Shown here one piece after another: positions 1 through 13,067 of a stretch of DNA of 64,000 bases. This DNA is from Streptomyces sp. DT2A-34. Its GTDB lineage: Bacteria; Actinomycetota; Actinomycetes; Streptomycetales; Streptomycetaceae. Where the stretch lies: the NCBI RefSeq assembly GCF_030499515.1, contig NZ_JASTWJ010000001.1:7668001-7732000 (forward strand). Reading direction: 5' to 3'. Under the pieces are notes generated by a model that was given only the letters and a program-made list of their open reading frames with translations, did no database searches and had not been told where the DNA came from. A program made the translations under genes and the position numbers. The first letter of the stretch is position 1; every line of letters begins with the position of its first letter.

Positions 1-686
1 CCGGCGCGGACGGAGATGCGGGCGCGCAGGGGGAGGATGGCCGACTCGACCTCGGGGGCGCGGTCCGCCGCGGCGGCGACTTCGTCGGCTACGGCGGTCC
101 AGGTCAGGTCGATCGCGGTTCGGGTGCGGCGTTCTCGGCTCAGGTCGCCCAAGGCGGTGTCGTCGCCGGCTCGTAGAACCGCTTCGGCTGCGAAGGCCGC
201 CCATTCCGCGTCGTCGGAGGGGCCCAGGCGAAGGGGTTCGGGGGGTTGGTTGAGGGCGATGGGGACGGGGAGGGTGGTGGTTGCGTTCTGCTCGGCGAAG
301 GTGTCGAGTTCGCGGGTGAGGCGGCGGGTCCAGTCGGGCATGCGGGCGGCTCTGTGGCGGGCGGCGGGCCAGCCGGCGGCGTCGCCTGCGGCCAGGCCCA
401 GCAGGAGGCCTTCGACGCGGTTGCCCTCCGGGGGGTGCGCCGTGCCGGCCTCGGCTCCGCCTTCGGCCGGTCGTTTCCCACCCGCACCGACCGTGCGGCT
501 CTCGTCCTCGCGTGCGGGTGGCCCCAGTGGGCCGTGCTCGCCGTCGGCGGTCGCGGGCTCGTTCGGTTGTGTGAGAGTCGTGCCGTCCGCGGCCGTGGGT
601 TCGGGCGGCTGTGTGAGCAGCGTGGGCTCGGCTTCGGGGGCGGTTGTGGTCGGGGTGCCCTCGTCCCATGGGGTGGGCGGGGTCAT
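1..686 (-). CDS. ADP-ribosylglycohydrolase family protein, C-terminus beyond window
   Basis: This frame reads off the left edge of the window, leaving about 228 N-terminal residues. After a roughly 75-residue Pro/Thr/Glu-rich leader comes the family opening VEGLLLGLAAGDAAGWP, which resembles the first helix and metal-site region of DraG-type ADP-ribosylglycohydrolases. These enzymes remove ADP-ribose from proteins or small molecules using two magnesium ions. The later aspartate-rich metal motifs must lie outside the window, so activity cannot be judged. The ATG at 684-686 overlaps the stop of the upstream paralogue as ATGA, implying translational coupling. The low-complexity leader is not part of the usual fold. 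The family call is secure; the substrate is unknown. Confidence 0.8.
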   Translation of the reverse strand, partial: MTPPTPWDEGTPTTTAPEAEPTLLTQPPEPTAADGTTLTQPNEPATADGEHGPLGPPAREDESRTVGAGGKRPAEGGAEAGTAHPPEGNRVEGLLLGLAAGDAAGWPAARHRAARMPDWTRRLTRELDTFAEQNATTTLPVPIALNQPPEPLRLGPSDDAEWAAFAAEAVLRAGDDTALGDLSRERRTRTAIDLTWTAVADEVAAAADRAPEVESAILPLRARISVRA

Positions 687-1750
687 CGTCGGGCTCCGGT
701 GCGTGGCGTCGGCGCCTCAGCCGTTGTGAGCCCCCCCGTCACCCATTTCCTGTCCTCCCCCGGCACCAGCAACTCCGCCACGTCCAGCACGTGATGCCCG
801 GCCATCGACGGCAGACAGCTCCCCCGCGCCGGCCCGATCGCCGCCGCCCACTCCGTCGGGATCGCCGTCGCCCCCTGCGTCGCACCCGCCAGCGCCCCCG
901 CCACCGCGGCCGTCGTGTCCGCGTCCCGGCCCATGTTCACGGCCGTGAGGACCGCCTGGACGAAGTCGCCGTCCGCCGCCGCGTACGCCCCGAAGGCCAG
1001 CGCGACCGCCTCGGGGGCCAGGTCGGTCCAGGGGTAGCCGCCGATCACGACCGCGGAGCGGACCGCGCGTTCGCCGCGGTGGGCCACCGCCACGGCGCGG
1101 CGCAGGGAACGGGCCGTCCAGGAGTCGTCCGGGACCACCGCCAGGGCTGACGCGACCACCGCGATCGTCGGCGCCCCCGCCATCGCCGCCGCCACGCCCG
1201 CCGCCACCGCCTGGCCGCCGTAGATGCCCTCGCCGTCGTGGCTCACCGAGCCGTCGATGGCCACCAGGCGGGCCGCCTCGGCCGGGCGGCCCGCCGCGAA
1301 GACGCCGAAGGGGGCCGCCCGCATGGCGAGGCCGTCGCTCCAGGCGTGGCGGTGCTGGGCCGAGATGGGGGCCGCGAGGCCGCGGCGGAGGTTCTCCAGC
1401 GTGCCGCGTTCGCTGAAACCGGCGCCCCGGAAGGGGCCTTCCGAACGGTCCGCGATCCACTCGTGCCACGCCGTCTCCACATGGGCGGGGGTGAGAGCCG
1501 AGCCGTGGCGGGCGAGGAGGAGGCCCGAGAAGATCGCGTACTCGGTGTCGTCCGTGCCGGCCGGGTTGTCGGTGACGAATCCCGTGATGCGGCCCCAGCG
1601 GGCGCGGATCTCGGAGGGCTTCATGTTCTCCGCCGGGGCGCCCAGCGCGTCGCCGACCGCCAGGCCCAGCATCGCGCCGCGTGCCCGGTCGCGGAGTTCG
1701 GCGGCGTCCCCGGGCGCCGGGACCGAGGGAATGCAGGCGATGGATGGCAT
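683..1750 (-). CDS. ADP-ribosylglycohydrolase family protein
   Basis: The 355-residue protein is of normal length for the DraG/ARH family. Three signatures are visible: GAMLGLAVGDALGAP near residue 26, the metal-binding AGTDDTEY near residue 64, and NMGRDADTTAAVAGAL near residue 270, which supplies the remaining magnesium ligands. All expected acidic residues are present, so the enzyme is probably active as an ADP-ribosyl hydrolase in the cytoplasm. The ATG at 1750 has a strong GGAGGAGAGG ribosome binding site six bases upstream. Its stop overlaps the start of a second family member by four bases, so the two paralogues form an operon. The target (modified protein, nucleic acid or ADP-ribosylated metabolite) cannot be told from sequence. 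Confidence 0.88.
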   Translation of the reverse strand: MPSIACIPSVPAPGDAAELRDRARGAMLGLAVGDALGAPAENMKPSEIRARWGRITGFVTDNPAGTDDTEYAIFSGLLLARHGSALTPAHVETAWHEWIADRSEGPFRGAGFSERGTLENLRRGLAAPISAQHRHAWSDGLAMRAAPFGVFAAGRPAEAARLVAIDGSVSHDGEGIYGGQAVAAGVAAAMAGAPTIAVVASALAVVPDDSWTARSLRRAVAVAHRGERAVRSAVVIGGYPWTDLAPEAVALAFGAYAAADGDFVQAVLTAVNMGRDADTTAAVAGALAGATQGATAIPTEWAAAIGPARGSCLPSMAGHHVLDVAELLVPGEDRKWVTGGLTTAEAPTPRTGARR

Positions 1751-1768
1751 GCGCGGCCTCTCCTCCGG

Positions 1769-1793
1769 GGGCTCCGCCCAGGGCGCGGAGCCC
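1769..1793. repeat. GC-rich inverted repeat of the GGGCTCCGC type
   Basis: Nine-base arms GGGCTCCGC and GCGGAGCCC are separated by seven bases, just upstream of the ADP-ribosylglycohydrolase start. Hairpins of this sequence class are scattered through Streptomyces intergenic regions; another set lies near 23211-23258. It may sit in the 5' leader of the minus-strand operon. No specific function can be assigned. Confidence 0.5.
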
Positions 1794-1903
1794 TTTGCGG
1801 ATGTGTCCCACCGTCGGCGGTTGACCAGAGCCTCGAAGGCCTCAGTGTCACCCAGTCGACATCTGTGCGGGGCCAGCTACGAATGAGCGTTCTAGGGAAA
1901 ACC

Positions 1904-1922
1904 GCAGGTTAGCCCAGCCTTT
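1904..1922 (+). promoter_or_regulatory. iron-box-like site upstream of VIT transporter
   Basis: GCAGGTTAGCCCAGCCTTT matches 13 of 19 positions of the IdeR/DmdR1 iron-box consensus TTAGGTTAGGCTAACCTAA. It lies about 100 bases upstream of the VIT-family start. A second, independently scored site lies at 1985-2003. Two partial matches in front of a metal-transporter gene suggest control by an iron-sensing DtxR-family regulator; binding is inferred, not shown. Confidence 0.5.
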
Positions 1923-1984
1923 CCTTGCTGGCGGGGCGGAATTTCCGGGCGTAGATTGAGTGCTGTCCAAGAGTAGAAACTGTC

Positions 1985-2003
1985 TAAAGACAGCCTTACC
2001 TGA
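1985..2003 (-). promoter_or_regulatory. second iron-box-like site, close to VIT transporter start
   Basis: Read on the minus strand, TCAGGTAAGGCTGTCTTTA matches 13 of 19 positions of the IdeR/DmdR1 consensus, with the half-site AGGTAAGGCT best conserved. It lies only 18 bases before the VIT-family ATG, within or just downstream of the likely promoter. Its spacing to the first site (about 81 bases centre to centre) would suit two separate dimers. Confidence 0.5.
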
Positions 2004-2021
2004 GCTTCCTGGGGGACCCTC

Positions 2022-2753
2022 ATGGCCATCATCGAGACCGAAGCGCCGCTGCACGAGGCGCACCGTGACAACCACACGCACCGGGATGTGAACGGCGGCT
2101 GGCTGCGCCCCGCCGTCTTCGGCGCGATGGACGGTCTGGTCTCCAACCTCGCCCTGATGACCGGCGTCGCGGGCGGGGCCGTGGGTCACCAGACCATCGT
2201 GCTGAGCGGGCTCGCCGGGCTCGCGGCCGGCGCCTTCTCCATGGCCGCCGGCGAGTACACCTCCGTCGCCTCGCAGCGCGAGCTCGTCGAGGCCGAGCTG
2301 GATGTCGAGCGGCGGGAGCTGAGAAAGCACCCCAAGGACGAGGAGGCCGAGCTCGCGGCGCTCTACGAGGCTCGGGGTGTCGAGCCGAAGCTCGCGCAGG
2401 CCGTCGCCGAGCAGCTCTCCCGTGATCCCGAGGTGGCCCTGGAGATACATGCCCGCGAGGAGCTCGGCATCGACCCCGGCGATCTGCCCTCGCCGCTGGT
2501 AGCGGCCGTGTCGTCGTTCGGGTCGTTCGCGCTGGGGGCCCTGCTGCCCGTACTGCCGTATCTGCTCGGCGCCACCGCGCTGTGGCCGGCGGTGCTGCTC
2601 GCGCTCGCCGGGCTCTTCCTGTGCGGTGCGGTCGTGGCCAAGGTGACCGCGCGGACCTGGTGGTTCAGCGGACTGCGGCAGCTCACGCTCGGTGGTGCCG
2701 CGGCCGGTGTGACGTACGCCCTGGGCAGCTTGTTCGGAACGGCCGTAGGATAG
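2022..2753 (+). CDS. VIT1/CCC1 family Fe2+/Mn2+ transporter
   Basis: The 243-residue membrane protein belongs to the VIT1/CCC1/nodulin-21 family. These proteins move ferrous iron or manganese across a membrane, in eukaryotes into the vacuole. The first helix region GWLRPAVFGAMDGLVSNLAL and the AAGEYTSVASQRELVEAE segment (around residues 84-101) are typical, followed by a charged acidic cytoplasmic domain (about 100-155) of the kind that binds metal in plant VIT1. Three further hydrophobic helices close the protein. GGGGGA precedes the ATG by five bases. Two iron-box-like palindromes upstream point to iron-dependent expression, so export or detoxification of excess iron is a reasonable inference. 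A hairpin follows the stop. Confidence 0.9.
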   Translation: MAIIETEAPLHEAHRDNHTHRDVNGGWLRPAVFGAMDGLVSNLALMTGVAGGAVGHQTIVLSGLAGLAAGAFSMAAGEYTSVASQRELVEAELDVERRELRKHPKDEEAELAALYEARGVEPKLAQAVAEQLSRDPEVALEIHAREELGIDPGDLPSPLVAAVSSFGSFALGALLPVLPYLLGATALWPAVLLALAGLFLCGAVVAKVTARTWWFSGLRQLTLGGAAAGVTYALGSLFGTAVG

Positions 2754-2763
2754 TTCGGCTGGA

Positions 2764-2787
2764 ACTTATGCGTTGGGCCGCATAAGT
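2764..2787 (+). terminator. hairpin after VIT transporter gene
   Basis: ACTTATGCG and CGCATAAGT form a perfect nine-base stem around a six-base loop, eleven bases after the stop codon. There is no T-tract, as is common for Streptomyces terminators. The stem is noticeably AT-richer than its surroundings. Confidence 0.6.
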
Positions 2788-3035
2788 AGCCGTTACTCGC
2801 TGGTTTCGAATGCTTAACCACCGGGCATGAGCCGTAAGCGCTGCGGGCAATGACGCCTGCGGCGCACTCGCGGGGTGGGCGACGCCGCCTCCTCCGCCCT
2901 CGGACCGACGGGCATAGACCTGTCACGCTCGGTCCCCCACATACTTCAAGCCATGTGCGCGGAACCACCTACGCAAGCGCGTGGCGTCCGCATGTTGGAA
3001 CGGGTTATCCCGGTTCCCGAGAACCGTTCCATCAT

Positions 3036-3062
3036 GTAACCTGCACGAAATTTTGCGATCAC
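3036..3062 (+). promoter_or_regulatory. GlnR-box-like element upstream of gltB
   Basis: GTAAC, six bases, GAAAT, six bases, then ATCAC. This fits the GlnR a-site/b-site pattern gTnAc-n6-GaAAc with a third, weaker repeat in phase. It ends about 63 bases before the gltB ATG. Rough repeats spaced every 11 bases and the nitrogen-assimilation target make control by the OmpR-type regulator GlnR likely, but this is inference from motif and context. Confidence 0.55.
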
Positions 3063-3125
3063 GCAGAGGGCCAACGTCGTCCCTCGGCACCTTGCATATG
3101 CCACATGACGACGACGGGAGAGCCG

Positions 3126-7716
<4,591 letters not shown>

Positions 7717-7724
<8 letters not shown>

Positions 7725-9177
7725 TCCCAAGGGCTTTCTCAACCACGGCCGCGAGGTCGCCAAGTCCCGTCCCGTCGACGTGCGCCTGAAGGACTGGAAC
7801 GAGGTCTACGTCCCCGGCTCCCTGCTGCCGATCATCAGCAAGCAGGCCAGCCGCTGCATGGACTGCGGCATCCCGTTCTGCCACAACGGCTGTCCGCTGG
7901 GGAACCTGATCCCCGAGTGGAACGACTACGCCTACCGCGAGGACTGGGAGGCGGCGTCGGAGCGCCTGCACGCGACCAACAACTTCCCGGAGTTCACCGG
8001 TCGCCTCTGCCCGGCCCCCTGTGAGTCGGCGTGCGTGCTCGGCATCAACCAGCCGGCCGTCACCATCAAGAACGTCGAGGTCTCGATCATCGACAAGGCG
8101 TGGGACAGCGGTGACGTCGCGCCGCAGATCCCGGAGCGCCTGTCCGGCAAGACCGTCGCGGTCATCGGGTCCGGCCCCGCCGGTCTCGCCGCCGCACAGC
8201 AGCTCACGCGGGCCGGCCACACCGTCGCCGTCTACGAGCGCGCGGACCGTATCGGCGGCCTCCTCCGGTACGGCATCCCCGAGTTCAAGATGGAGAAGCG
8301 GCACATCAACCGCCGTATCGAGCAGATGCGCGCGGAGGGCACCCGCTTCCGTACCGGCATCGAGATCGGCCGCGACCTCAAGGCGACCGACCTGAAGAAG
8401 CGGTACGACGCCATCGTCATCGCCGCCGGTGCGACGACCGCCCGTGACCTCCCGGTCCCCGGCCGCGAACTCAAGGGCATCCACCAGGCCATGGAGTACC
8501 TGCCGCTGGCCAACAAGGTCCAGGAGGGCGACTTCGTGACGCCCCCGATCTCGGCCGAGGGCAAGCACGTCGTGGTCATCGGCGGTGGCGACACCGGCGC
8601 CGACTGCGTGGGCACCGCCCACCGCCAGGGCGCGGCCTCGGTGACGCAGCTGGAGATCATGCCCAGGCCGAGCGAGGACCGTGCCGCGCACCAGCCGTGG
8701 CCGACCTTCCCGATGCTCTACAAGGTCACGTCCGCGCACGAGGAGGGCGGCGAGCGGGTCTACTCCGTCTCCACCACCCACTTCGAGGGCGACGAGGACG
8801 GCAACGTCCAGTGGCTGCACCTCACCGAGGTCGAGTTCATCGAGGGCAAGCTGACCCCGAAGCCGGGCACCGAGCGCAAGATCCCCGCCCAGCTGGTCAC
8901 CCTCGCCATGGGCTTCACGGGCACCGACCGCGAGAACGGCCTGGTCGAGCAGTTCGGCCTGGAGCTCGACGAGCGCGGCAACATCGCCCGCGACGCCGAC
9001 TTCCAGACCAACGTCCCGGGCGTCTTCGTCGCCGGTGACGCGGGCCGCGGCCAGTCCCTGATCGTGTGGGCGATCGCGGAGGGCCGCTCGGCCGCCCGCG
9101 GCACCGACCGCTTCCTGACCGGCGCCAGCGAGCTGCCGGCGCCGATCCGGCCGACCGACCGCTCGCTGATGGTCTGA
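7717..9177 (+). CDS. gltD: glutamate synthase (NADPH) small subunit
   Basis: GltD oxidises NADPH through FAD and passes electrons by iron-sulfur clusters to GltB. The 486-residue length is standard. The N-terminal cysteine region ([17 protein letters not shown] near residue 48, and [10 protein letters not shown] near 98) supplies the 4Fe-4S clusters. Two Rossmann folds follow: FAD-binding [14 protein letters not shown] near 148 and NADPH-binding [13 protein letters not shown] near 286. The C-terminal [13 protein letters not shown] motif contacts FAD. The start lies inside the last codons of gltB, giving an eight-base overlap that supports equal expression of the two subunits. Hairpins follow the stop. 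Confidence 0.96.
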
Positions 9178-9216
9178 CGGCTCGACAAGTGACCTGACGG
9201 CCACTCAAAAAACGTC

Positions 9217-9286
9217 CCGTACAACGGCGTACGGAACACAGACGGCGCCTGCCCACAGTCCCCGACCGGACGACTGGGCGGGCGCC
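9217..9286. terminator. two successive hairpins between gltD and rhomboid gene
   Basis: A small hairpin (CCGTAC / GTACGG, six-base loop, 9217-9234) is followed by a long one whose arms GGCGCCTGCCCA (9244-9255) and TGGGCGGGCGCC (9275-9286) pair with one T-G wobble. They lie between two convergent genes and could stop transcription from both sides. Confidence 0.65.
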
Positions 9287-9443
9287 GCCGCTTGTACTCC
9301 TCCGCCGTCCAGGCCGCCGTAAGACCGGGGGCCAGGCCCTCGGGGGGCGGGGTCCGAGGGGACCAGGAATCAGACGACCGCGGCGACGGCGACGGGGACG
9401 GCCGCGAAGCGCAGGACGCCGATACGTCTGCCTGGGCCGATCC

Positions 9444-10412
9444 TCAGCCCGTCAGTTCCGAGACCTTCGCGACCGCGACCACCGCCAGCAGCACCAGTAC
9501 GCCCACGCAGGCGGCCGCCTGGATCAGGGCCTGGCGCGGCCCGCGCGGGGCGTAGGCGTAGGCGAGCGTGACCGCGGCCCCCGTCAGCAGTCCGCCGAGA
9601 TGGCCCTGCCAGGAGGTGAGGCCCGCGGAGAGCAGCAGCCACAGCAGCAGGAACGTCATGAAGCGATTGACCGTGCGCATGTCCGCGCCGATCCGGCGGG
9701 CGAGGACGTAGTACGCGGCGCCGAGGCCGAATATCGCGCCCGACGCACCGACCGACTCCACGTGCGCGTCGGTGAGCAGCAGCTCGAACACCGAACCGCC
9801 CAGCGTCGCCAGCAGGTAGAGCACGATGTACCGGACCCGGCCCAGCATGGGTTCCACGACCCGGCCGAGCTGCCACAGCGAGAGCATGTTCATCACGATG
9901 TGCAGCAGCCCGAAGGTGCCCTCCGTCGGCGGCGTGTGGAGGAACCCGCTGGTCAGCAGCCGGTCCCACTGTCCGGCGACCACTCCCTCGGCGTGGAAGT
10001 CCGACGGGTGGCCGGGCTCGTAGAGGTAGTAGCCGCCGTCCGGCCCGACCAGCCGGGCGCTGAGCATCGCGAACCGGTCCAGGATCTCCGGGCGCACCAC
10101 CTCGGCCAGATAGGCGAGGACGTTGAGCCCGATGAGCACGGAGGTCACGAGAGGCGTCGCGGCGATCCGTCCGCCCACGAGCGTGCGGGCCTGCCGCACC
10201 GACCGCGCGCCCTCCCTCACACACTCCACGCACTGGTGTCCGACGGCCGCCTCCCGCATGCAGTCCGGGCAGATGTACCGGTCGCAGCGGGTGCAGCGGA
10301 CGTGGGACTCCACCTTGGGGTGGCGATAGCAGGTCGTGACGGTGGGCCGGGTGGACTCGGGCTGGGTGGACTGGGGCTGGGTGGACTCGGATGGGGTGGA
10401 CTCGGGCTCCAC
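9444..10412 (-). CDS. rhomboid family intramembrane serine protease with B-box zinc finger
   Basis: Rhomboids cut membrane proteins inside the lipid bilayer. The C-terminal six-helix domain carries the catalytic pair: Ser224 in GASGAIFG and His271 in WQGHLGG, with the supportive HIVMN segment in an earlier helix. The N-terminus has a cysteine/histidine-rich B-box type zinc finger (CYRHPKVESHVRCTRC ... CPDC ... HQCVEC), an arrangement common in actinobacterial rhomboids. The GTG at 10412 was chosen because GAGGAG lies six bases before it. The open frame continues to a GTG at 10544, but that leaves almost no room for promoters between this gene and the divergent VWA gene. Four 15-bp repeats encode the Ser/Thr/Pro-rich start. 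The substrate is unknown. Confidence 0.85.
   Translation of the reverse strand: MEPESTPSESTQPQSTQPESTRPTVTTCYRHPKVESHVRCTRCDRYICPDCMREAAVGHQCVECVREGARSVRQARTLVGGRIAATPLVTSVLIGLNVLAYLAEVVRPEILDRFAMLSARLVGPDGGYYLYEPGHPSDFHAEGVVAGQWDRLLTSGFLHTPPTEGTFGLLHIVMNMLSLWQLGRVVEPMLGRVRYIVLYLLATLGGSVFELLLTDAHVESVGASGAIFGLGAAYYVLARRIGADMRTVNRFMTFLLLWLLLSAGLTSWQGHLGGLLTGAAVTLAYAYAPRGPRQALIQAAACVGVLVLLAVVAVAKVSELTG
10351..10410 (-). repeat. four 15-bp tandem repeats in rhomboid N-terminus
   Basis: Four imperfect copies of GTGGACTCGGGCTGG (plus-strand view) run head to tail in frame with the rhomboid gene. They encode pentapeptides like ESTQP just before the zinc finger. Such tracts change length by slippage without shifting the frame. 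Confidence 0.8.
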
Positions 10413-10558
10413 AGCCGGCTCCTCGATGGGGACGGGACGAACGGTGAGCCGGTGGGGACGGCGGCGAACAAAATAGCGAACACCTGTGGGTGGAGGGAGA
10501 GGCGGGGCCCATGGTGCCGTAGCCTCGGCAGCCGCACGATGCACGAGGGGGAGAGCAT

Positions 10559-11284
10559 ATGGCCGCGATCAGTCTCAGCAAGGTCGAGGAGACCGCGCCC
10601 GCGCTGGTCAGCCTGTACAAGAGCGCCGGGGAGTCGCTGCGCAAGCACCGGCTGGACGGGGTGCGGGCCGCGGTCTATCTGGTCGTCGACTACTCCGGGT
10701 CGATGAAGCCGTACTACAAGGACGGCAGCGTGCAGGCGCTGGCCGACCGGGTGCTCGGGCTGTCGGCGCACATCGACGACGACGGGACCGTGCCGGTGGT
10801 GTTCTTCTCCACCGACGTCGACGCCGTCACCGAGATCGCCCTGGCCGACCATCAGGGGCGGATCGAGCGGATCGTGGCCGGCCTCGGACACATGGGCAAG
10901 ACCAGCTACCACCTCGCCATGGACGCCGTCATCGACCACTACCTGGACAGCGGGCCGAAGGACCCCGCCCTGGTCGTCTTCCAGACCGACGGTGGGCCCA
11001 TCAACAAGCTCGCCGCGGAACGGTACCTGTGCAAAGCGGCTCCGCTCCCGCTGTTCTGGCAGTTCATCGGCTTCGGGGACGCGACCAGCCGGCAGTTCGA
11101 CTTCCTGCGCAAGCTCGACGAGCTGGCGGTGCCGGACAAGCGGGTGGTCGACAACGCCGGTTTCTTCCACGCCGGCTCGGATCCGCGGACCGTCGCCGAC
11201 GCCGAGTTGTACGACCGCCTGGTCGGGGAGTTCCCGCAGTGGCTGGCGGCGGCGCGGGCGCGGGGGATCGTACGGCCGACCTGA
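10559..11284 (+). CDS. VWA (TerF-like) domain protein
   Basis: The 241-residue soluble protein is almost entirely one von Willebrand type A domain. The metal-ion-dependent adhesion site is intact: DYSGSM near residue 45, a threonine in GKTSYH near 118, and an aspartate in FQTDGG near 145. It resembles the VWA proteins found beside TerD/tellurium-type genes, although no such genes are visible here. GGGGGAG lies seven bases before the ATG. It is divergent from the rhomboid gene. A scaffolding or metal-dependent protein-binding role is likely; the partner is not known. Confidence 0.82.
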   Translation: MAAISLSKVEETAPALVSLYKSAGESLRKHRLDGVRAAVYLVVDYSGSMKPYYKDGSVQALADRVLGLSAHIDDDGTVPVVFFSTDVDAVTEIALADHQGRIERIVAGLGHMGKTSYHLAMDAVIDHYLDSGPKDPALVVFQTDGGPINKLAAERYLCKAAPLPLFWQFIGFGDATSRQFDFLRKLDELAVPDKRVVDNAGFFHAGSDPRTVADAELYDRLVGEFPQWLAAARARGIVRPT

Positions 11285-11420
11285 CTCACCCGGCGGTGCG
11301 GATCACCCGGCCGGGTGGATCTCCCGGCGACGGGTTGCCGTCGGCCGTCTGCTCGCCCCGTTGGCTCAGCCGGTACGCCCGTGTAACCCTGTGGTTGATC
11401 CGACGGGGAGGCGACGACGT

Positions 11421-13067
11421 ATGGACGGCGCACGATCGGGGAACGACGGCACAACGGCGAGGCGGTCCGCCCCGCCCGGCAAGGGCGAGAGGATCGCCGA
11501 CTGGGCCGACGGGCGGCTCGGGCTGTACGCGCTGGCCAAGGCCAACATGCGCAAGGTCTTTCCGGACCACTGGTCGTTCATGCTGGGCGAGGTCTGCCTC
11601 TACAGCTTCCTCGTGCTGATCCTCACCGGCGTCTACCTCACCCTGTTCTTCGACCCGAGCACCAACGAGGTCGTCTACAACGGCACCTACGAGCCCCTCA
11701 ACGGCGTCCTGATGACCAGGGCGTACGAGTCCACCCTCGACATCAGCTTCGACGTGCGCGGCGGGCTGCTGATGCGGCAGATCCACCACTGGGCGGCGCT
11801 GGTCTTCGTCACCGGCATGCTCGTGCACATGATGCGGGTGTTCTTCACCGGCGCCTTCCGCAAGCCGCGCGAGCTCAACTGGGTGTTCGGCTGGACCCTG
11901 CTGATGCTCGGCATCATCACCGGCCTGACCGGCTACTCCCTCCCCGACGACCTGCTGTCCGGCACCGGCCTCAGGTTCGCCCACGGCGCGATCCTGTCCA
12001 TCCCGATCGTGGGGACGTACGTGGCGTTCTTCCTCTTCGGCGGGGAGTTCCCCGGGGAGGACTTCATCGCGCGGCTGTACCCGATCCACATCCTGCTGCT
12101 GCCCGGGATCATGCTCGGCCTGGTGGTCGCCCATCTGATCCTGGTCTTCTACCACAAGCACACGCAGTACCCGGGCCCCGGCCGCGACGAGAAGACGGTC
12201 GTCGGCATGCCCTTCCTGCCGGTGTACATGGCCAAGGCGGGCGGCTTCTTCTTCCTCGTCTTCGGCGTGCTGGCGCTCATGGGCGGCATCGCCAGCATCA
12301 ACCCGGTGTGGGCGTTCGGCCCCTACCGCCCGGACATGGTGACCACGGGTGCCCAGCCCGACTGGTACCTGGGCTTCTCCGAGGGGCTGATCCGGGTGAT
12401 GCCGGGATGGGAGCTCAACGCCTGGGGCCACACCCTGGAACCGGGCGTCTTCATCCCCTTCTCGCTCTTCCCGCTGATCCTGCTCGCCATCGGCCTGTAT
12501 CCCTTCCTGGAGGCGTGGATCACCGGCGACAAACGCGAGCACCACATCCTCGACCGGCCGCGCAACATGCCCGTACGCACCGGCCTCGGCGCGGCCTGGC
12601 TGAGCCTGTACGCGGTGCTGCTGATCGGTGGCGGCAACGACATCGTGGCCACGCATCTCCATCTGTCCATCAACGCGATCACGTGGTTCGTGCGGGTCTC
12701 GGTCTTCGTCGTGCCGGTCGTCACCTTCTTCCTGACCAAGCGCATCTGTCTCGGGCTGCAGCGCCGGGACCGGGACAAGGTGCTGCACGGCAGGGAGACG
12801 GGCACCATCAAACGGCTCCCGAACGGCGAGTACATCGAGATCCACGAACCCCTCTCGCAGGCGCAGCTGTTCACCCTCACCCAGCACGAGGAGCACCCGC
12901 CGTACGAGATCGGCCCGCTCGTCGACGCGAACGGCGTCCGGCGCAGGGTCAGCCCGACGCAGCGGGTGCGGGCCAGGCTGGCGCGGGCGATGTTCGGGCC
13001 GCGGACGCGGATCGCCAAGCCGACGGTGGAGGAGTACCGCGAGCTCACCAGCGGCGATCACCACTGA
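11421..13067 (+). CDS. cytochrome bc1 complex cytochrome b subunit, orphan paralogue (QcrB-like)
   Basis: QcrB carries both b haems and the quinol sites of the respiratory bc1 complex. This 548-residue protein looks complete. Haem-ligand histidine pairs are H122/H136 in the IHHWAALVFVTGMLVHMMR helix and H223/H238 in the IHILLLPGIMLGLVVAHL helix. The actinobacterial Qo motif PDWY is present, and the C-terminus has the extra cytoplasmic tail typical of actinobacteria. The usual partners qcrC and qcrA are not adjacent, so this is a second, solitary copy. The ATG follows GGGGAGG by nine bases. The gene converges on, and overlaps by 23 bases, the end of the steroid-type acyl-CoA dehydrogenase gene. 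Whether it assembles with the main complex is unknown. Confidence 0.87.
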   Translation: MDGARSGNDGTTARRSAPPGKGERIADWADGRLGLYALAKANMRKVFPDHWSFMLGEVCLYSFLVLILTGVYLTLFFDPSTNEVVYNGTYEPLNGVLMTRAYESTLDISFDVRGGLLMRQIHHWAALVFVTGMLVHMMRVFFTGAFRKPRELNWVFGWTLLMLGIITGLTGYSLPDDLLSGTGLRFAHGAILSIPIVGTYVAFFLFGGEFPGEDFIARLYPIHILLLPGIMLGLVVAHLILVFYHKHTQYPGPGRDEKTVVGMPFLPVYMAKAGGFFFLVFGVLALMGGIASINPVWAFGPYRPDMVTTGAQPDWYLGFSEGLIRVMPGWELNAWGHTLEPGVFIPFSLFPLILLAIGLYPFLEAWITGDKREHHILDRPRNMPVRTGLGAAWLSLYAVLLIGGGNDIVATHLHLSINAITWFVRVSVFVVPVVTFFLTKRICLGLQRRDRDKVLHGRETGTIKRLPNGEYIEIHEPLSQAQLFTLTQHEEHPPYEIGPLVDANGVRRRVSPTQRVRARLARAMFGPRTRIAKPTVEEYRELTSGDHH

